Shown: positions 46,891 through 57,966, counted from the stretch's first letter. The stretch is DNA of 64,000 bases from Copromyces sp. CBS 386.78 (GCA_030685235.1 MU839205.1:1-64000), one strand, 5' to 3'. The notes: generated by a model from the sequence alone, not told the origin. Numbers and translations are program-made.

Positions 46891-47096
46891 TGTCAAAATG
46901 TATGCAAAAGAGAGTGGAAAAGGCCATTATCATTCAATTGTCTAATGTAAATCTACGATGAGACTGCCTTCCTTTTATACCTGCTTGCCTTATCTACCCT
47001 CGAGATACCCTTGTCTACCCAGGTACCGGTACCTTGTGAAGTTCTGCTTACAAGGCTAATAAGGCTTAATACTATAAGGGTTTATAATATTTGCTA
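46891..47096 (-). repeat. Copia-1 3' LTR
   Basis: On the plus strand it runs TGTCAAAATG...ATTTGCTA, the last two bases being a mutated CA. It contains a TACCCAGGTACCGGTACC tract, partly palindromic, at about 47017-47034. Confidence 0.92.
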
Positions 47097-47109
47097 CTCC
47101 CCCTCAATA

Positions 47110-49850
47110 GACACGAATAATATTGAGACTCCCCCTTACTCTATACCCTTCGTCAATATTCGTCTTTACTATTACTAGAGTCTAACTCTTATTCGGTAAG
47201 TAAATTAGTAATACCCGTATCTTTTTCGAACCTCCCGTATACCCTACTTATATCGATAAGGCTAAAACTATCTTTAAAACGTAAGAACTAATTTTTAGCA
47301 AGCGGTTTAATCAATCTATTAATTACCTATTCCTTTATAAGGATATAAACGAACTCTACTAAACTATTTTTAACCTTTTTACATATAAAATACTATTAAA
47401 TATTAATATATTTTGTCCGTTAATATTATATTAGGTTACTTATAAGTAATATAGCTCCTTAGTTATCGCAAAAAATAACGACAATATTTCCTACTTTACT
47501 AATATTATTACCTATTTTATTTCCCCTTCGAAGATTAGAATTAAATTCTATATATAGTCTATTCAACTAAATCGCCTCTTTTATCGCTAGTATCTACCCT
47601 ATATACTCTACTTCTATTAATAATAGTACTACTATTTACTATCTCTTTAAATTCCAATTAATCGATCTACTATTAATATTAAAAATAAAGCCCGATATTA
47701 ACTTTCTAATATTATAATCCCTAACTTAATTAAAGTCTAAGAATCCTTTTAGGGCTTTCAATTCCCCCTTAAACGTTAGGGCTAAAGATTTCGTACCTTT
47801 TAAGTATTTGAAAATACGTTTAAACGCCCAAAAATATAATTTAAAAGGGTTTATTAAATACCGGTTAATTATAGAGATAGCGTACGCAATATTTAACCTA
47901 ATACTAAATATAATATATATTAACGAACTAATAGCTAATTAAAATATAATAACTTTAACCTTTTTAGCGGTCTATCCTTCGTCTACCTTTTTAAAACGGT
48001 CAATTATTATTAGGGTATCTATAGGGTTATATAATACTATACTGAACTAAGCAAGGATTTTATTAATATATCCCTATTAATTAAAATAAATAATTTTCTC
48101 CCGACGATCTCGAATAATACGGATATTAAAATAGTAGTAATAGGGTTTAAAGTCTATTATTTAGAACTTTATATTTAATACTTCTTTCTAATTCTAAATT
48201 TTAACCTTATCCTTTCTTATAATTAAAAGGTCGTTAACGTAAATAGTAATAAAGATACTATCGTTATAGTAAATACTATAATCGGTAATAATAGGTTTAA
48301 ACCTTAGGTTTTTCAGTACTAGTATGAAAGTATTAAACTAGACCCTTAATACTTATTTAAGCCTATAGAATACTTTATTTAACTTGTATACTTTATTTAT
48401 ACCGTCCCCGAATTCTAGAAGTTATTCTATATAAATAGTTTCTTCAACGTTTCTATATAGGAACGCAATTTTAATATCTATTTATTCAATTTCTAAGTCT
48501 AATATAATTGCGATTACAAATAGGATTTTATAATTTATTAATTTAATAATTAAGGCGAAGGTTTCGAAGAAATCTATTCCCTCAATTTATTTGTACCTAC
48601 GTACTACCTAACGCGCCGGGAAAGAAACATTCGCACACATCGTCTTCGGGTGCTTGAGAACGGAAGAACACTGGACGACGGAGCAAGAGTGGCCTCAGAC
48701 TCAAGAAGAATTGCAGAAACACCTTGACGACGGACGCAAAGCGGAGCGAATCTTATCGTGGGCACTCCGGTTGGGAAGATTAAACGAGTACCGATTGGCA
48801 GTGGAGATGGAAAGGGAGTATTGCGAGGAGGTCGCGATATATTTATGATTATAATCACACTACTAGAACACAGTTTTGTGTTCTGGTGATGGGATTGAGA
48901 GCGGATTGTTCGCTGGAGCGGTGGGTGTGCACCGCAACAGCTGGAAACTGGAAGGAGCGGTCGCGAGTCAATCGTGACCTTACGTAGCGGGGGTTTTAGT
49001 CCAGCGGCGCTTATCGTCGCAAGGTTTCGCCTACCGAAAACCAGGAGAAGGACCTCATGCCAGATTGGCACTGTATTTATATATAGCTAAGGAATAAGAA
49101 TAATAATAATAATACGTACTACCTAACGAATTTTTCGTCTAATAACCTCGTTATTTAGTCTACGTTTAAGCCTATAAACTTATTTACTACGCAAAATATA
49201 TATATATAGCGTAACTTCAATTAGCTCCTATATACCGTTTTTAATAAATAATATATATTCTTCCTTTATTACTTCTAGCTAGCTATCCTAAAAGAAGCTC
49301 TCCTTTACTTCCTTTAATAATTTAAATTCTATTAACTCTTCTACGGATTCTCTAGCGAATAATATATAATATTAAATGGGGTAAGGGTATTCCGGGATTT
49401 TATTTCGTAAAGGGTATTTTAATTCTAAATACCTATTAATATTATTTTAATTATTCGGCGAAGGGAATATAATTAAAGGTGGAAGTAGCGTTTACGTTAT
49501 TTATATACTAATTTCGATATATAATTCTATATTTACTATTAAACGTCCTAAAAATAAATTATTTAATACCGGCTAATACCCTATATGTACAATTCGTTTA
49601 ATAATAGACTTTTATCTTTAATATTTATAGAGTAGAAATTATATTATTAGGGAGCCTATAACTAGTAAGTTAGGAGATTTTTATTTACCCCTAGGACTCC
49701 TTAGCCTACCCTAATTAATTAATTACCTACCTTAATCCGGGGTCCGGGGTCGTCCGTTCCTAAGACCCGCTTACTTACTTCCGAAACCCGTTAGCCTACC
49801 TTTTTTTTAGAGCCGTAGTACCGGGTAGACTTACTTACTTACCCCCGTTT
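47110..49850 (-). pseudogene. Copia-1 reverse transcriptase and RNase H, RIP-inactivated
   Basis: Read on the minus strand from about 49420, the sequence shows the start of copia RT (ending KWVYRLKR-like, VYRLKRRLNNEVIRRK) before the LINE-4 insertion. After it the frame gives GIDFFETFALIIKLINYKIL, then IDIKIAFLYRNVEETIYIEQ. The catalytic box is YVNDLLI (complement of 48230-48241), so one Asp is lost from YVDD. RNase H follows with LKGTKSLAL at about 47800, and a C-terminal CDNQGAI stretch lies at about 47470. Apart from the inserted LINE, damage is Gln/Trp-to-stop and substitutions. From 49680 to 49850 there is a GC-richer tract with CCGGGGTCCGGGG and repeated CTTACTTAC that I cannot read as protein. 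Confidence 0.85.
48614..49112 (+). mobile_element. LINE-4: 5'-truncated, unmutated LINE 3' fragment with 16-bp TSD
   Basis: TACGTACTACCTAACG lies at 48598-48613 and again at 49113-49128. Between them sits 499 bp of GC-normal sequence ending in GAATAAGAATAATAATAATA, a simple tail. The last 130 bases align with the 3' end of LINE-3 (36355-36468 joined to 43608-43667). 5' truncation, a simple tail and a long TSD are the marks of LINE insertion. A 64-codon frame (48654-48848) ends with a stretch, AERILSWALRLGRLNEYRLA, resembling the end of fungal LINE RNase H regions, so it is probably the ORF2 C-terminus. Its lack of RIP next to a ruined copia gene implies a later arrival, or that it is too short for RIP. 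Minus frame 48604-49071 is a shadow. Confidence 0.9.
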
Positions 49851-50154
49851 AATACTTAGCTGGGAGTATATAAGGAAGCTTTTCCAGTTGTATAATAGTT
49901 ATACAACGGTTTCTAACACCTGCAGCGTTGGTGCAACGATTTAATAAGCTACAACCGTATTGCAACCGTTCTACAACCGTTGCAACATCTGCAACCGTGC
50001 TGCAACCGTTGCAAGATCTGCAACTATAGGATTTGAACACATATGACGTAATTGGACCCACCTTTTTGAAAAATTTCTTATAGGAAAGAAAATTTATAAA
50101 AGGAAGTTGCGAGGGTTGTTTCTTGCAAAAACGACCCCGTTTTCTCTTCACTAA

Positions 50155-50170
50155 TAACCCTAACCCTAAA
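50155..50170. repeat. Interstitial telomere-like repeat (TAACCC)2
   Basis: TAACCCTAACCCTAAA contains two perfect CCCTAA units, the fungal telomere repeat in reverse orientation. Two units are too few to call a telomere relic by themselves. The position inside a foldback element is notable. Confidence 0.6.
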
Positions 50171-50377
50171 TATAAAAACGGTACTAAAATGAGCGCTATT
50201 TCTTGGCGGTTATTTTGTACCCGGCTAGAGGTCCGTGCGCCCTCTATTTAACGAGAAATCTTGGTTTAAAAAATTGTTACCGAACGGGTCTTGAAGAAAA
50301 AAAAAAAAAAAAATTTAAAAAAAAATTTAACTTCCCCTTTATAATTAAGAAAACCCAGCCCTTTCTTCAAGAAATTT

Positions 50378-50446
50378 AGCCTAATGGCCAAGTGGTTAAT
50401 AAAGTAGTTCTTTGTCTTCAGACTCTTGTTCGATTCCTCACTGTGA
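50378..50446 (+). tRNA. tRNA-like sequence with A and B boxes (not a functional tRNA)
   Basis: TGGCCAAGTGG at 50385-50395 fits the pol III A box and GTTCGATTCC at 50428-50437 the B box, spaced 43 bp as in a tRNA without a long variable arm. A TTTTT run follows at about 50454-50458, as a pol III terminator would. I could not draw a convincing acceptor stem or anticodon stem, so no amino acid is assigned. It is most likely a tRNA-derived head of a SINE or a decayed tRNA carried inside the foldback element. Confidence 0.4.
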
Positions 50447-50471
50447 CAAAAATTTTTGTTCTTTTCAAGTT

Positions 50472-50532
50472 AGAAAAAAAAAAAAGAAAAAAAAAAGAAA
50501 AAAAAAAAGAAAAAAAAAAAGAAAAAAAAAGA
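50472..50532. repeat. (A)nG purine repeat
   Basis: Runs of 6-13 A separated by single G follow the tRNA-like sequence after a short T-rich spacer. They could be the tail of a SINE-like insertion. Confidence 0.8.
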
Positions 50533-50739
50533 ATATTAGCCTAGATTCGCGATTTCCCCTTCTAAAAGAAATTTTTTGGCAATTACGTCATATGTGCAAA
50601 AATCCTATGGTTGCAGATGTTGCAACGGTTGCAGAACGGCTGCAATACGGTTGCAGCTCATTAAACCGTTGCACCACCCTATCCAAATCTGCAATAGTAG
50701 TAGATCTCTATACCGTTGTATAACTATTATACTATAGTA

Positions 50740-52215
50740 ATTTGAACCCTTATATTGATAAGTAAGTATTATAACGTCGGTTTACTCTTCCATAGCGCCG
50801 GTATTGGGTAGGGATTAGCGCGGACTCGGGGTTATTTAAATAGTAGAATTTCTTATCCCGCATCTAATTAATATAATTTCTATTTCGAAATAAACGTTAT
50901 TTAATTTAATCACTCGTTTATTTAATATTAGTAACTTATAGATTATATATCCTTCAAAGCCTAGAAGTATATATTTGACCGCCTTTTTATCTATCTTCTT
51001 CTAATAAACTTAAATAGAATTATATCGGTACTATAGTTAAGGAATTAGGTTATAAAGATTAGGTTAATACCAAGTTTAAAGGTAAAGAGAATATTTTTAA
51101 AACGAGCTATAGTAATTATACTATTAAAAATACACTTCTTTTCTACATCGCCAATACCTAATATTAGAATTTTTATACTACTAATACCTATAATAGATCC
51201 GCTACTTAATTCGAAAATAATAAAATTATTCCGAACGGTTATTATATACTATCCGTAACCCGAATCGAAGAAATATACTATTTAAAACGAACAAAGGTCT
51301 TTATTCTTCATCCCGTCGTAAAATATACTATTGTCCGGTCTATTTAGAACTAGAGTTTATATTCTTTAATTTAATTGTAAATAAGAAGGGATAAATTAGT
51401 TCCTACGCTTACGTTTATAATAAAAGCTTATTAGGTAGGGGTAATTACAAGAATTAATATTGAAAATAGATTTCTATCCTTTTTCTTCTATTTACGGGCA
51501 TTATATTCTTTTTTTAATTCTAAGTAGAAATCCCAATAACCCTCCTTATTATAATATTTCTTATTATAATAGGTATAAAATTTATTGCAAAGGTCGTTAA
51601 TTAAGGGTATTAATATTATACTCCTCTTTCTCGCTAATATCGCTACTATATTATAATTACCTTCGGCGCTAATACATATAAATTCGCCCTTAGTAAAGCG
51701 GACTATATTTTAGAAGGAAGGGAGTTTCTTATTGTAAGTAGTTTAGAAATTAGTTTTCTAAACGCTATATTATTCTTAGTTAAATATTTATAATAATTTT
51801 AAGATTAGCTAGCTCTCGGGTAATTTATATTCTGTATTAATTATAATATATTCTTTTTATAAAAATAAAATCTTTTAGCCTAGAGTTCGGACTTTATTAA
51901 AGTTAACGAATTTTAAATTGTCCTATTCCTATTAAATTCGCTATAAAATACTAATACCTTCGTCTAAATACTCTTCTTTAGCCTTAGCGAAGAACCTAAT
52001 TATAATTATCTATCCTTCTAATAATTTTTCGGCTATTTTATTGAGAGTTGTATAGAGGATTTTAATACAACGATGTTATTTATTTTTTTAAGCCTTTAAA
52101 AAGTCGATAAAAACCGTATCCTTAGTAGAATAAATTTCCATAATATCGAAACTACTTATAATGTCGATTATAAATAACTAAAATCGGTTTTAGGCTTTAT
52201 AATTATTTTTTCCGT
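50740..52215 (-). pseudogene. Copia-1 gag, protease and integrase region, RIP-inactivated
   Basis: On the minus strand from about 52215 the frame opens LKLDGKNNYKA, typical of copia-type Gag N-termini. It continues to a zinc knuckle reading YTYYNKKYYNKEGY near 51560, CX2CX4HX4C spacing with Tyr for Cys and His. The following part (51450 down to 50740) should hold protease and the start of integrase. I can see only partial matches there, and the foldback element interrupts it at 50732. Damage is again Gln-to-stop and G-to-A changes. Confidence 0.72.
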
Positions 52216-53207
52216 CTAATTTTAGACTAGTATTAATATTAATACTAATTAGGAAAATCGGATTAAATGTAATACTCAATCCTATAATAGTCGGAATAAT
52301 ACGTAAGACTACCGGGGCTATAGTTTTAGCTCCGGCGCTACAAGTATTATTATCGCTAAATTCGTCCGGGGTTACGGCTCTAATTCCGTTTATCTATTTA
52401 TTAAAAATATTAAATTATTCGTTAAAGGCCTTAATAATACCCTTACAATCTTTATTATTATTGGTTCTAATATGTAGAGCTATATTAATAGGGTTATTAA
52501 TTATTTAGCATATAGGATTAATAAGGTTATTATAGAAATAAATTATTCTAAATTAGAATAGAAAAGCCGTTTATATCTATAAATCTAGGTATCCCTTAAT
52601 ATTTAGGGATCTAACCTCGAATTTAAAGAATTCCCTATTACTTAATAATTTAATCTTATTAACTATCTTTACTTCGAAATCCTTTAGTATTAGGGAAAGT
52701 ATCCTAGCCGCCTAGAATATACTATCGCTTTCGGCACTTATAAAGTCCTATAAATTACTGTATTTTAATAAGCGTTTAATAGTCTTAACTAACTATAGGA
52801 ATTCGTTTTATTTTATAGTACGTATAATAGTTAAAGTTTAGATAGGACGGTCGCGTCTATATCGATAATTACGTCGGCTACTACCCTTACCCGCTTCCAA
52901 GCTATTATTTACTTCTATTTCTAATATAAAATAAAATTAGCAATTTAATTTTTATAATAAATGGATAAATACCCGTTTTTTAGTATATTTTCCTAATTAT
53001 TTTATAATATCTTTAGTATTTTGGACAATAGACAATACGAGGGAGACGGGATAGAATATATTTATTCCGCCCAATTAAAATATAAGGTTAAGATTAGGTT
53101 TCGGCTCGTTTGCAATAGAAAAACCTATTTACCAATATACTAAATTAAATACGGTTTAATAGCGTTTAATCCGTAGTATCGGTATAAGTTGCCGTGTAGC
53201 GGGAGCC
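52216..53207 (-). other. Copia-1 long 5' leader
   Basis: Nearly 1 kb between the primer site and the recognisable Gag start has no readable protein on either strand that I could find. It may be an untranslated leader, a degraded extra ORF or an old insertion. Confidence 0.4.
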
Positions 53208-53219
53208 GGGCTTATAACC
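53208..53219 (-). promoter_or_regulatory. Copia-1 primer-binding site (half initiator tRNA-Met type)
   Basis: The 12 bases next to the 5' LTR read GGTTATAAGCCC on the minus strand. One G-to-A change from GGTTATGAGCCC gives a perfect complement to GGGCUCAUAACC of the eukaryotic initiator tRNA-Met anticodon arm. Use of this tRNA half as primer is established for copia-type elements. The A/G difference is of RIP type. Confidence 0.7.
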
Positions 53220-53425
53220 TGTCAAAATATATGCAAAAGAGAGTAGAAAAGGCCATTATCATTCAATTATCTAGTATAAATCTACGATAAAACTACCTTC
53301 CTTTTATGCCTACTTGCCTTGTCTACCCTCGAAATACCCTTGTTTACCCAGGTACCGGTACTTTGTGAGGCTCTGCTCACAAGGCTGATAAGGCTCAACA
53401 CCATGAGGGTTTATAATATTTGCCA
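53220..53425 (-). repeat. Copia-1 5' LTR
   Basis: On the plus strand it runs TGTCAAAATA...ATTTGCCA, 206 bp, matching 46891-47096 with scattered C/T and G/A differences in both directions, so each copy was hit separately. Confidence 0.92.
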
Positions 53426-53430
53426 ATAAG

Positions 53431-56400
53431 GAGGAGGATAAAGATAGGGGCCAGTCCCTATTCGGTTAGATATTATTAAAATAAATAAATTTTCTATAAA
53501 TAATTGTTTTAAATATTCTAATTTATTAAATCTTTTTATTTATCTTTCTTATAGGCCGTATAAATTGTACTATTCTACTTTCGTCGATAGTAGCTATACC
53601 GCTTTCAATTTTATTAATCGTTATTTCGTATTTTAATATTAGCTTCCCTTCTTCAAATTCCCTATCCCTAAACTCCTATACCTCGCTAATAGCCAAGCGA
53701 AAAGGAGTATTACTTATTTTATTAAGTTAATAATATAAGTAGGCGTTTATTACAAAGTTATCGATCTATTTATTTACAATTTCGTAGAAGATAACCTAAT
53801 TATCTTAAGTTATTTATAATTCGTTTATTACGCCCCCGGTATCGATTAGCCTAATAATTCTCTTTAATTTAATTCCGCTTATAAATAATAAAATTACCTC
53901 CTGCGAAGGAGCTCTAGCCGTTCTATTCCGCTAGCAGTACGGCATTTCATACCGCGCTCTAATAAATTTAAGCCTACAATTAAAGAAATCTCGGATAAAG
54001 GCGAGTTAGAACCCCCCGATTTATAAGCGGACCCTAAGGCCGTTAGGAGGTTATTTATTTTTACTATAGTAAGGCGAATTATTCGATAGTACTTCTCTTA
54101 TTTTCAATATAGGGTTATAAACTATTAGGGTACAATATTTATTAATAAAATTAAAGGTAGGAGCGCTATTATACTTTTTACCCTACTACGACCCGTCGTA
54201 GGAATTCCCTATATAGTATTAATCCCGTACCGGATAACTAGCGGTATCCGTACTAAGGCTATAGACTACTATACGCCCGTTAAGTTCTATAGTATCCTAA
54301 CCGGTCCTATTAACCCTAACGATATTAAGGAGTTTTTAGCGGCCAATTTTAATTAATTGGCTAAAATATACAAATTCTAAATTATCCGTACAATTAGGGC
54401 TAATTTAGAAGAGGATATCCGATGGTTAATAAAAGAGGACGCGAAATTAGAAAAAGAAAAATTCGTTCTTAATCCTTAGAATATAAGTAATAACTTTATA
54501 GCGGATATAATTAAAGAAGTATTATTAGGTAGAAGCTAACGGCTTAAATACTTTTTCGGTAGTAAGTATTACCGCTAAATTAATAATTTAATAAATAATA
54601 ATAACGAAACTATATTAAAAATTATAAATATAACTAATTCTATTATAATTAATAGTATAGACAACAACTTCCCTTACTATAAAAAGGTAATTAGCAAATA
54701 CTTCGTAATTAATAATATCGCCATTAATAAGATTACGTTAAAGGATGCAATTAAATTTTACGAAAAGGCGGACAAACCCCCTAAAACAGTCGCAAAAATC
54801 CAAGCCAAATTTCTATAGCAGTACTGGCATTATACCCAAACCTTTTTACAAAAGGGTGTAGATATCCTCCCTCCCTATAAAGTTTACGATTTAAAGTTCG
54901 AACTCCGACCGGGAGCTACACCCCCCGCTTCTCACGGCTATACTTTTAACCCCGACGAATTTAACGTTATTAAAAAATAAATTAACGATATACTTAAAAA
55001 AAAGTTCATTCGGCTGTCCTAATCAAAAACTTCCGCCCCGCTCTTACTTATTAAAAAACTAAGAGGTAGATTTTGCATTTATATTAATTACTGCGGCGTT
55101 AATAATATAACTTTTAAATTTTATTACCCCCTCCCGTTTATTAAAGAAACCTTTAACGCGATCTACTACGTTAAGATTTTTACGAAGTTCAATATAATCG
55201 TTACCTTTAATTATATTTATATTAAGTAAGGTTACGAATAGCTTACTATATTTATAATATAGTTTAATTTATTCGAATCTTTAATTATTCTTTTTAATTT
55301 ATAAAGCGCCCTAGGGGCTTTCTAAAATTACGTTAACAATATCCTATACAACATTTTCGACGTCTACGCAACCGCTTACTTCGATAATATCCTTATTTAT
55401 TCGGACAACGTTAAGGACTACGAATAGTATATTAATAACGTTCTTAATAGACTAATAAAAGCGGGCCTCAATATTAATATTAATAAATATGAATTCTATA
55501 TAATAAGGACGAAATACTTAGGCCTAATTATTATATTTAAAAGAATCGAAATAGATTTAAAAAAGGTTAAAATTATTACGGATTAATAAATACTGGAATT
55601 AAAGAAGTCTCTATAATCCTTCTTAAACTTTATAAATTTCTACCGATAATTTATAAAAGAATTTTCTATAATAACCGCCCTACTTTATAAACTTACGAAG
55701 AAGGATACTAACTAGTCTTAAAACGACTACTACTAAACTACTTTTAAAACTCTTAAGAAAGTATTCTCGGAAGGCCCCGTTTTAAAGATCTACAATTAGA
55801 CTAAGAAGATTGTAGTTAAGACAAATACTTCTAATTAGGCTATAGGCGGTACCCTTTCCTAATACGGGGATAATAGTATCCTCTACCCTATCGCCTACTT
55901 TTCGGCTAAATATAATTCCTAAGAATATAATTACAATATATACAATAAAGAATTATTTGTAATCATCAAGGCATTAGAGGAATAAAGGCTAGAACTAGAA
56001 GGAGTTTAATAACCGTTCGATATCTTTACAGATTATAAGAATCTTTAAATATTCACGATTAATAAGTAACTTATTTAATGCTATATATAATAGTCCCAAT
56101 TTTTATCCTAGTTTAATTTCCTAATTAAATATACGCCGGGCTCAAAGAACCTTTGTCCAAATACCTTGAACTATAAGCTTAACGACCGCTCTAACGGGGA
56201 GGAAGATAATTATTTAATTACCTGTAAGAAAACGCTATTCGACCCCTCCTAATTTAAAGAGGGTTACTTCGAATCTAATAATCTAGTAGTAGGCTTCTCG
56301 CTATATTTATTAGGCCCAAACGAATTAAATACCTTATTAATTAACAATCTAATTCGTATAAATTATAAGACGTCTATTTTCTTATAAGAATTAGTCGCCT

Positions 56401-57685
56401 CCCTTACTAGCGGAGCATATTAATAGTTAACTAATATTAAGAAAGTCTTTTATAAGGCCTTTTTAAAATGTTACGTCGTTAACAATATTATAAAGTAGCG
56501 GGACTAGGTTATTATTAATCTTTATAATAAGAATCTCTAATTCTAATTAATTAGCTATTAATATAACTCTTTAAAGGCCGGCTATCCTAGTTATAATATA
56601 ATTTACGAATTATTATAAAGAGATTTCTATTAAGAGGGGATATATAATAATATACGGCTTTTTTATAAAGGCTATTTACTGTACGTAAAGACCAAGTTTT
56701 TAAAGAAAGGTTTAAGCGGATATTTTAAACCGGTTATAATCGTTCTTACACTATAGACCAATATTTTAATCGACTATATTACGCCGCTACTACTAAACAC
56801 TTATTTAAACTAGATTTTTAAATATATTACCGTCGTCGTTAACCAATTTACTAAAATATAATATTATATCCCAATAGTAACTTTAAAGGCGGAAGAATTA
56901 GTAAACTATTTTATCGATCGTATTTACTTAATTTATAGTCTTCTAGATAGTATATTATTTAATAAGGGCACCTAATTCGTTTCACGTTTTTAGTCCACCC
57001 TTTATAAGCAGTTATCTATAATTCGCAAGCTCACCTCCGCTTTCCACCCTTAAATAAACGCCTAAACCGAATGTATTAACGCGGAAATAGAATAGTTCTT
57101 AAGGATTTATATTAATTAGGTATAAACGGACTAAGTAAAGTAGCTACTATTCGTAGAATTCGCCGGCAATAATATAATCTCTTTATTAATAAATATTTCC
57201 CCCTTCTTCGCTAATTATAGTTATTACCCTTATATAAGTATAAAGTTTCGTACCCCGCTACTACTAAACCTCTACCTAATTCAACTCAAAAAGTACTATA
57301 AAATTAACGAATTAGCGGACCGCTTCTAATAAATTTAGAATATCGTTATTTAATAATTTTAGTATATATAAGAGCGATATAAGGACAATATTAATAAGAA
57401 GTAGGTTAACTCTATTAAATATTGCACTAATAATATAATTTTATTTAATACTATTAACTTCGCTAACGGACGTCCGTATACGAAATTTTACCCCCGCTAA
57501 GAAGGCCCCTTTAAAGTCGTCCGCACTAAATTTTATATTATATACCTCGCCTTACCAGTTAATATGAAATATTCGCCGGTTTTCTACGTCTCTATAGTAT
57601 AACTATAGTCCGGCCAAAACTTTCCTAACCAGCCTACTACAATAAATATCCAGGCTAATAAAGGACGGGTCATAATCCGCACTAA
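53431..57685 (+). pseudogene. Gyp-E pol (protease, RT, RNase H, integrase), RIP-inactivated
   Basis: Protease comes first: STFVDSSYTAFNFINRYF at about 53575-53630, with Asp-Ser-Ser in place of Asp-Ser-Gly. Reverse transcriptase spans about 54900-55650, with YFDN at 55377-55388 for YFDD and LIYSDN after it. RNase H-like sequence is at about 55680-56090. Integrase lies at about 56600-57300, with NAEIEQFLR-like sequence at about 57080. A GPF-like C-terminus follows (about 57480-57600, LPVNMKYSPVFYVS). The final bases run directly into the Gyp-F LTR at 57686, so the gene is cut. Damage is stops and substitutions. Confidence 0.84.
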
Positions 57686-57906
57686 TATCACGGGGTGAGG
57701 CACTGTTGGGGGTAGGGTAAGATATGCGTTATTGTACGAAGGAAAGGAAAGGAAGGATGTGTGCGGAGGACTGGCTATATGGGCGAGAGCCCTGGAAGGC
57801 CAGTCCGTGCGCGCACATAACCCTACACGTGACCGTGCTATAACTCTAGGTATAGTATATTAATAGTCGGTATAGGGTGGGCATATTATAAGCTAATCCT
57901 ATAATA
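57686..57906 (-). repeat. Gyp-F 3' LTR
   Basis: On the minus strand it runs TATTATAGGA...CACCCCGTGATA (221 bp). It shares a core with the Gyp-E LTR, including GCGCGCACGGACTGGCC and CCCATATAGCCAGTCCTC-like sequence. The transcript-start-like motif GTACAATAACG lies near its 3' end. Its 5' third is RIP-changed, the rest is not. Confidence 0.9.
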
Positions 57907-57966
57907 TTATCCCCCCTCAAAAGAAGTTCTAATAACTTCAAATAAATATATATATAAAATAATAAC

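Larger units (their letters stand above)
49890..50732. mobile_element. Foldback (long-TIR) non-autonomous element, about 840 bp
   Basis: About 170 bp at each end are inverted copies: both contain GTATAATAGTTATACAACGG at the outside and end near CATATGACGTAATTG (49890-50055 against 50580-50732). The left arm has an extra 28-bp repeat of the CTGCAACCGTTGCAAGAT type. The inner part holds TAACCCTAACCCTAAA, a copy of the 96-240 segment, a poly(A)/poly(T) hairpin with arms TCTTGAAGAAA and TTTCTTCAAG, a tRNA-like A/B-box sequence and an (A)nG repeat. The frames at 49849-50151 minus and 50412-50723 plus arise because the two arms mirror each other. The TSD is uncertain; TA on both sides is possible. 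It lies in Copia-1. Confidence 0.8.
46891..53425 (-). mobile_element. Copia-1: Ty1/copia LTR retrotransposon, minus strand
   Basis: LTRs of 206 bp lie at 46891-47096 (3') and 53220-53425 (5'). ATAAG flanks at 46886-46890 and 53426-53430. On the minus strand LTRs run TGGCAAATAT...CATTTTGACA. The polypurine tract is the complement of CTCCCCCTCAAT just inside the 3' LTR. The primer site next to the 5' LTR fits half of initiator tRNA-Met, as in several copia elements. Gag, integrase and then reverse transcriptase follow in copia order. It carries a LINE-4 fragment and a foldback element. Its own length without them is about 5.1 kb. Confidence 0.94.
44477..57685 (+). mobile_element. Gyp-E: plus-strand Ty3/gypsy element holding Copia-1, cut by Gyp-F
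   Basis: The 5' LTR is at 44477-44728. Gag lies at about 44830-46885, and after Copia-1 the protease, RT, RNase H and integrase continue from 53431 to 57685. The gag and pol halves join across Copia-1 with ATAAG duplicated. No 3' LTR is present: Gyp-F begins at 57686 in what is the integrase C-terminus, so the remainder should lie beyond the window. Gyp-E is inserted into Gyp-C reverse transcriptase. Confidence 0.88.

Noticed and set aside
48604..49071. 155-codon minus frame, the longest in the window
   Set aside because: It is contained within the LINE-4 insertion, on the strand opposite to the LINE, and begins and ends with that insertion. It is a by-product of unmutated GC-normal sequence.
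49680..49850. GC-richer tract with repeated CTTACTTAC as a separate element
   Set aside because: No ends, TSD or second copy could be found; it is left as unread sequence inside Copia-1.
50155..50170. Chromosome end or telomere seed
   Set aside because: Only two CCCTAA units are present, with transposon sequence on both sides.
50412..50723. 103-codon plus frame with a Lys-rich run
   Set aside because: It is made of the tRNA-like unit, an (A)nG repeat and the right arm of the foldback element. The mirrored left arm gives the same residues in the opposite frame.
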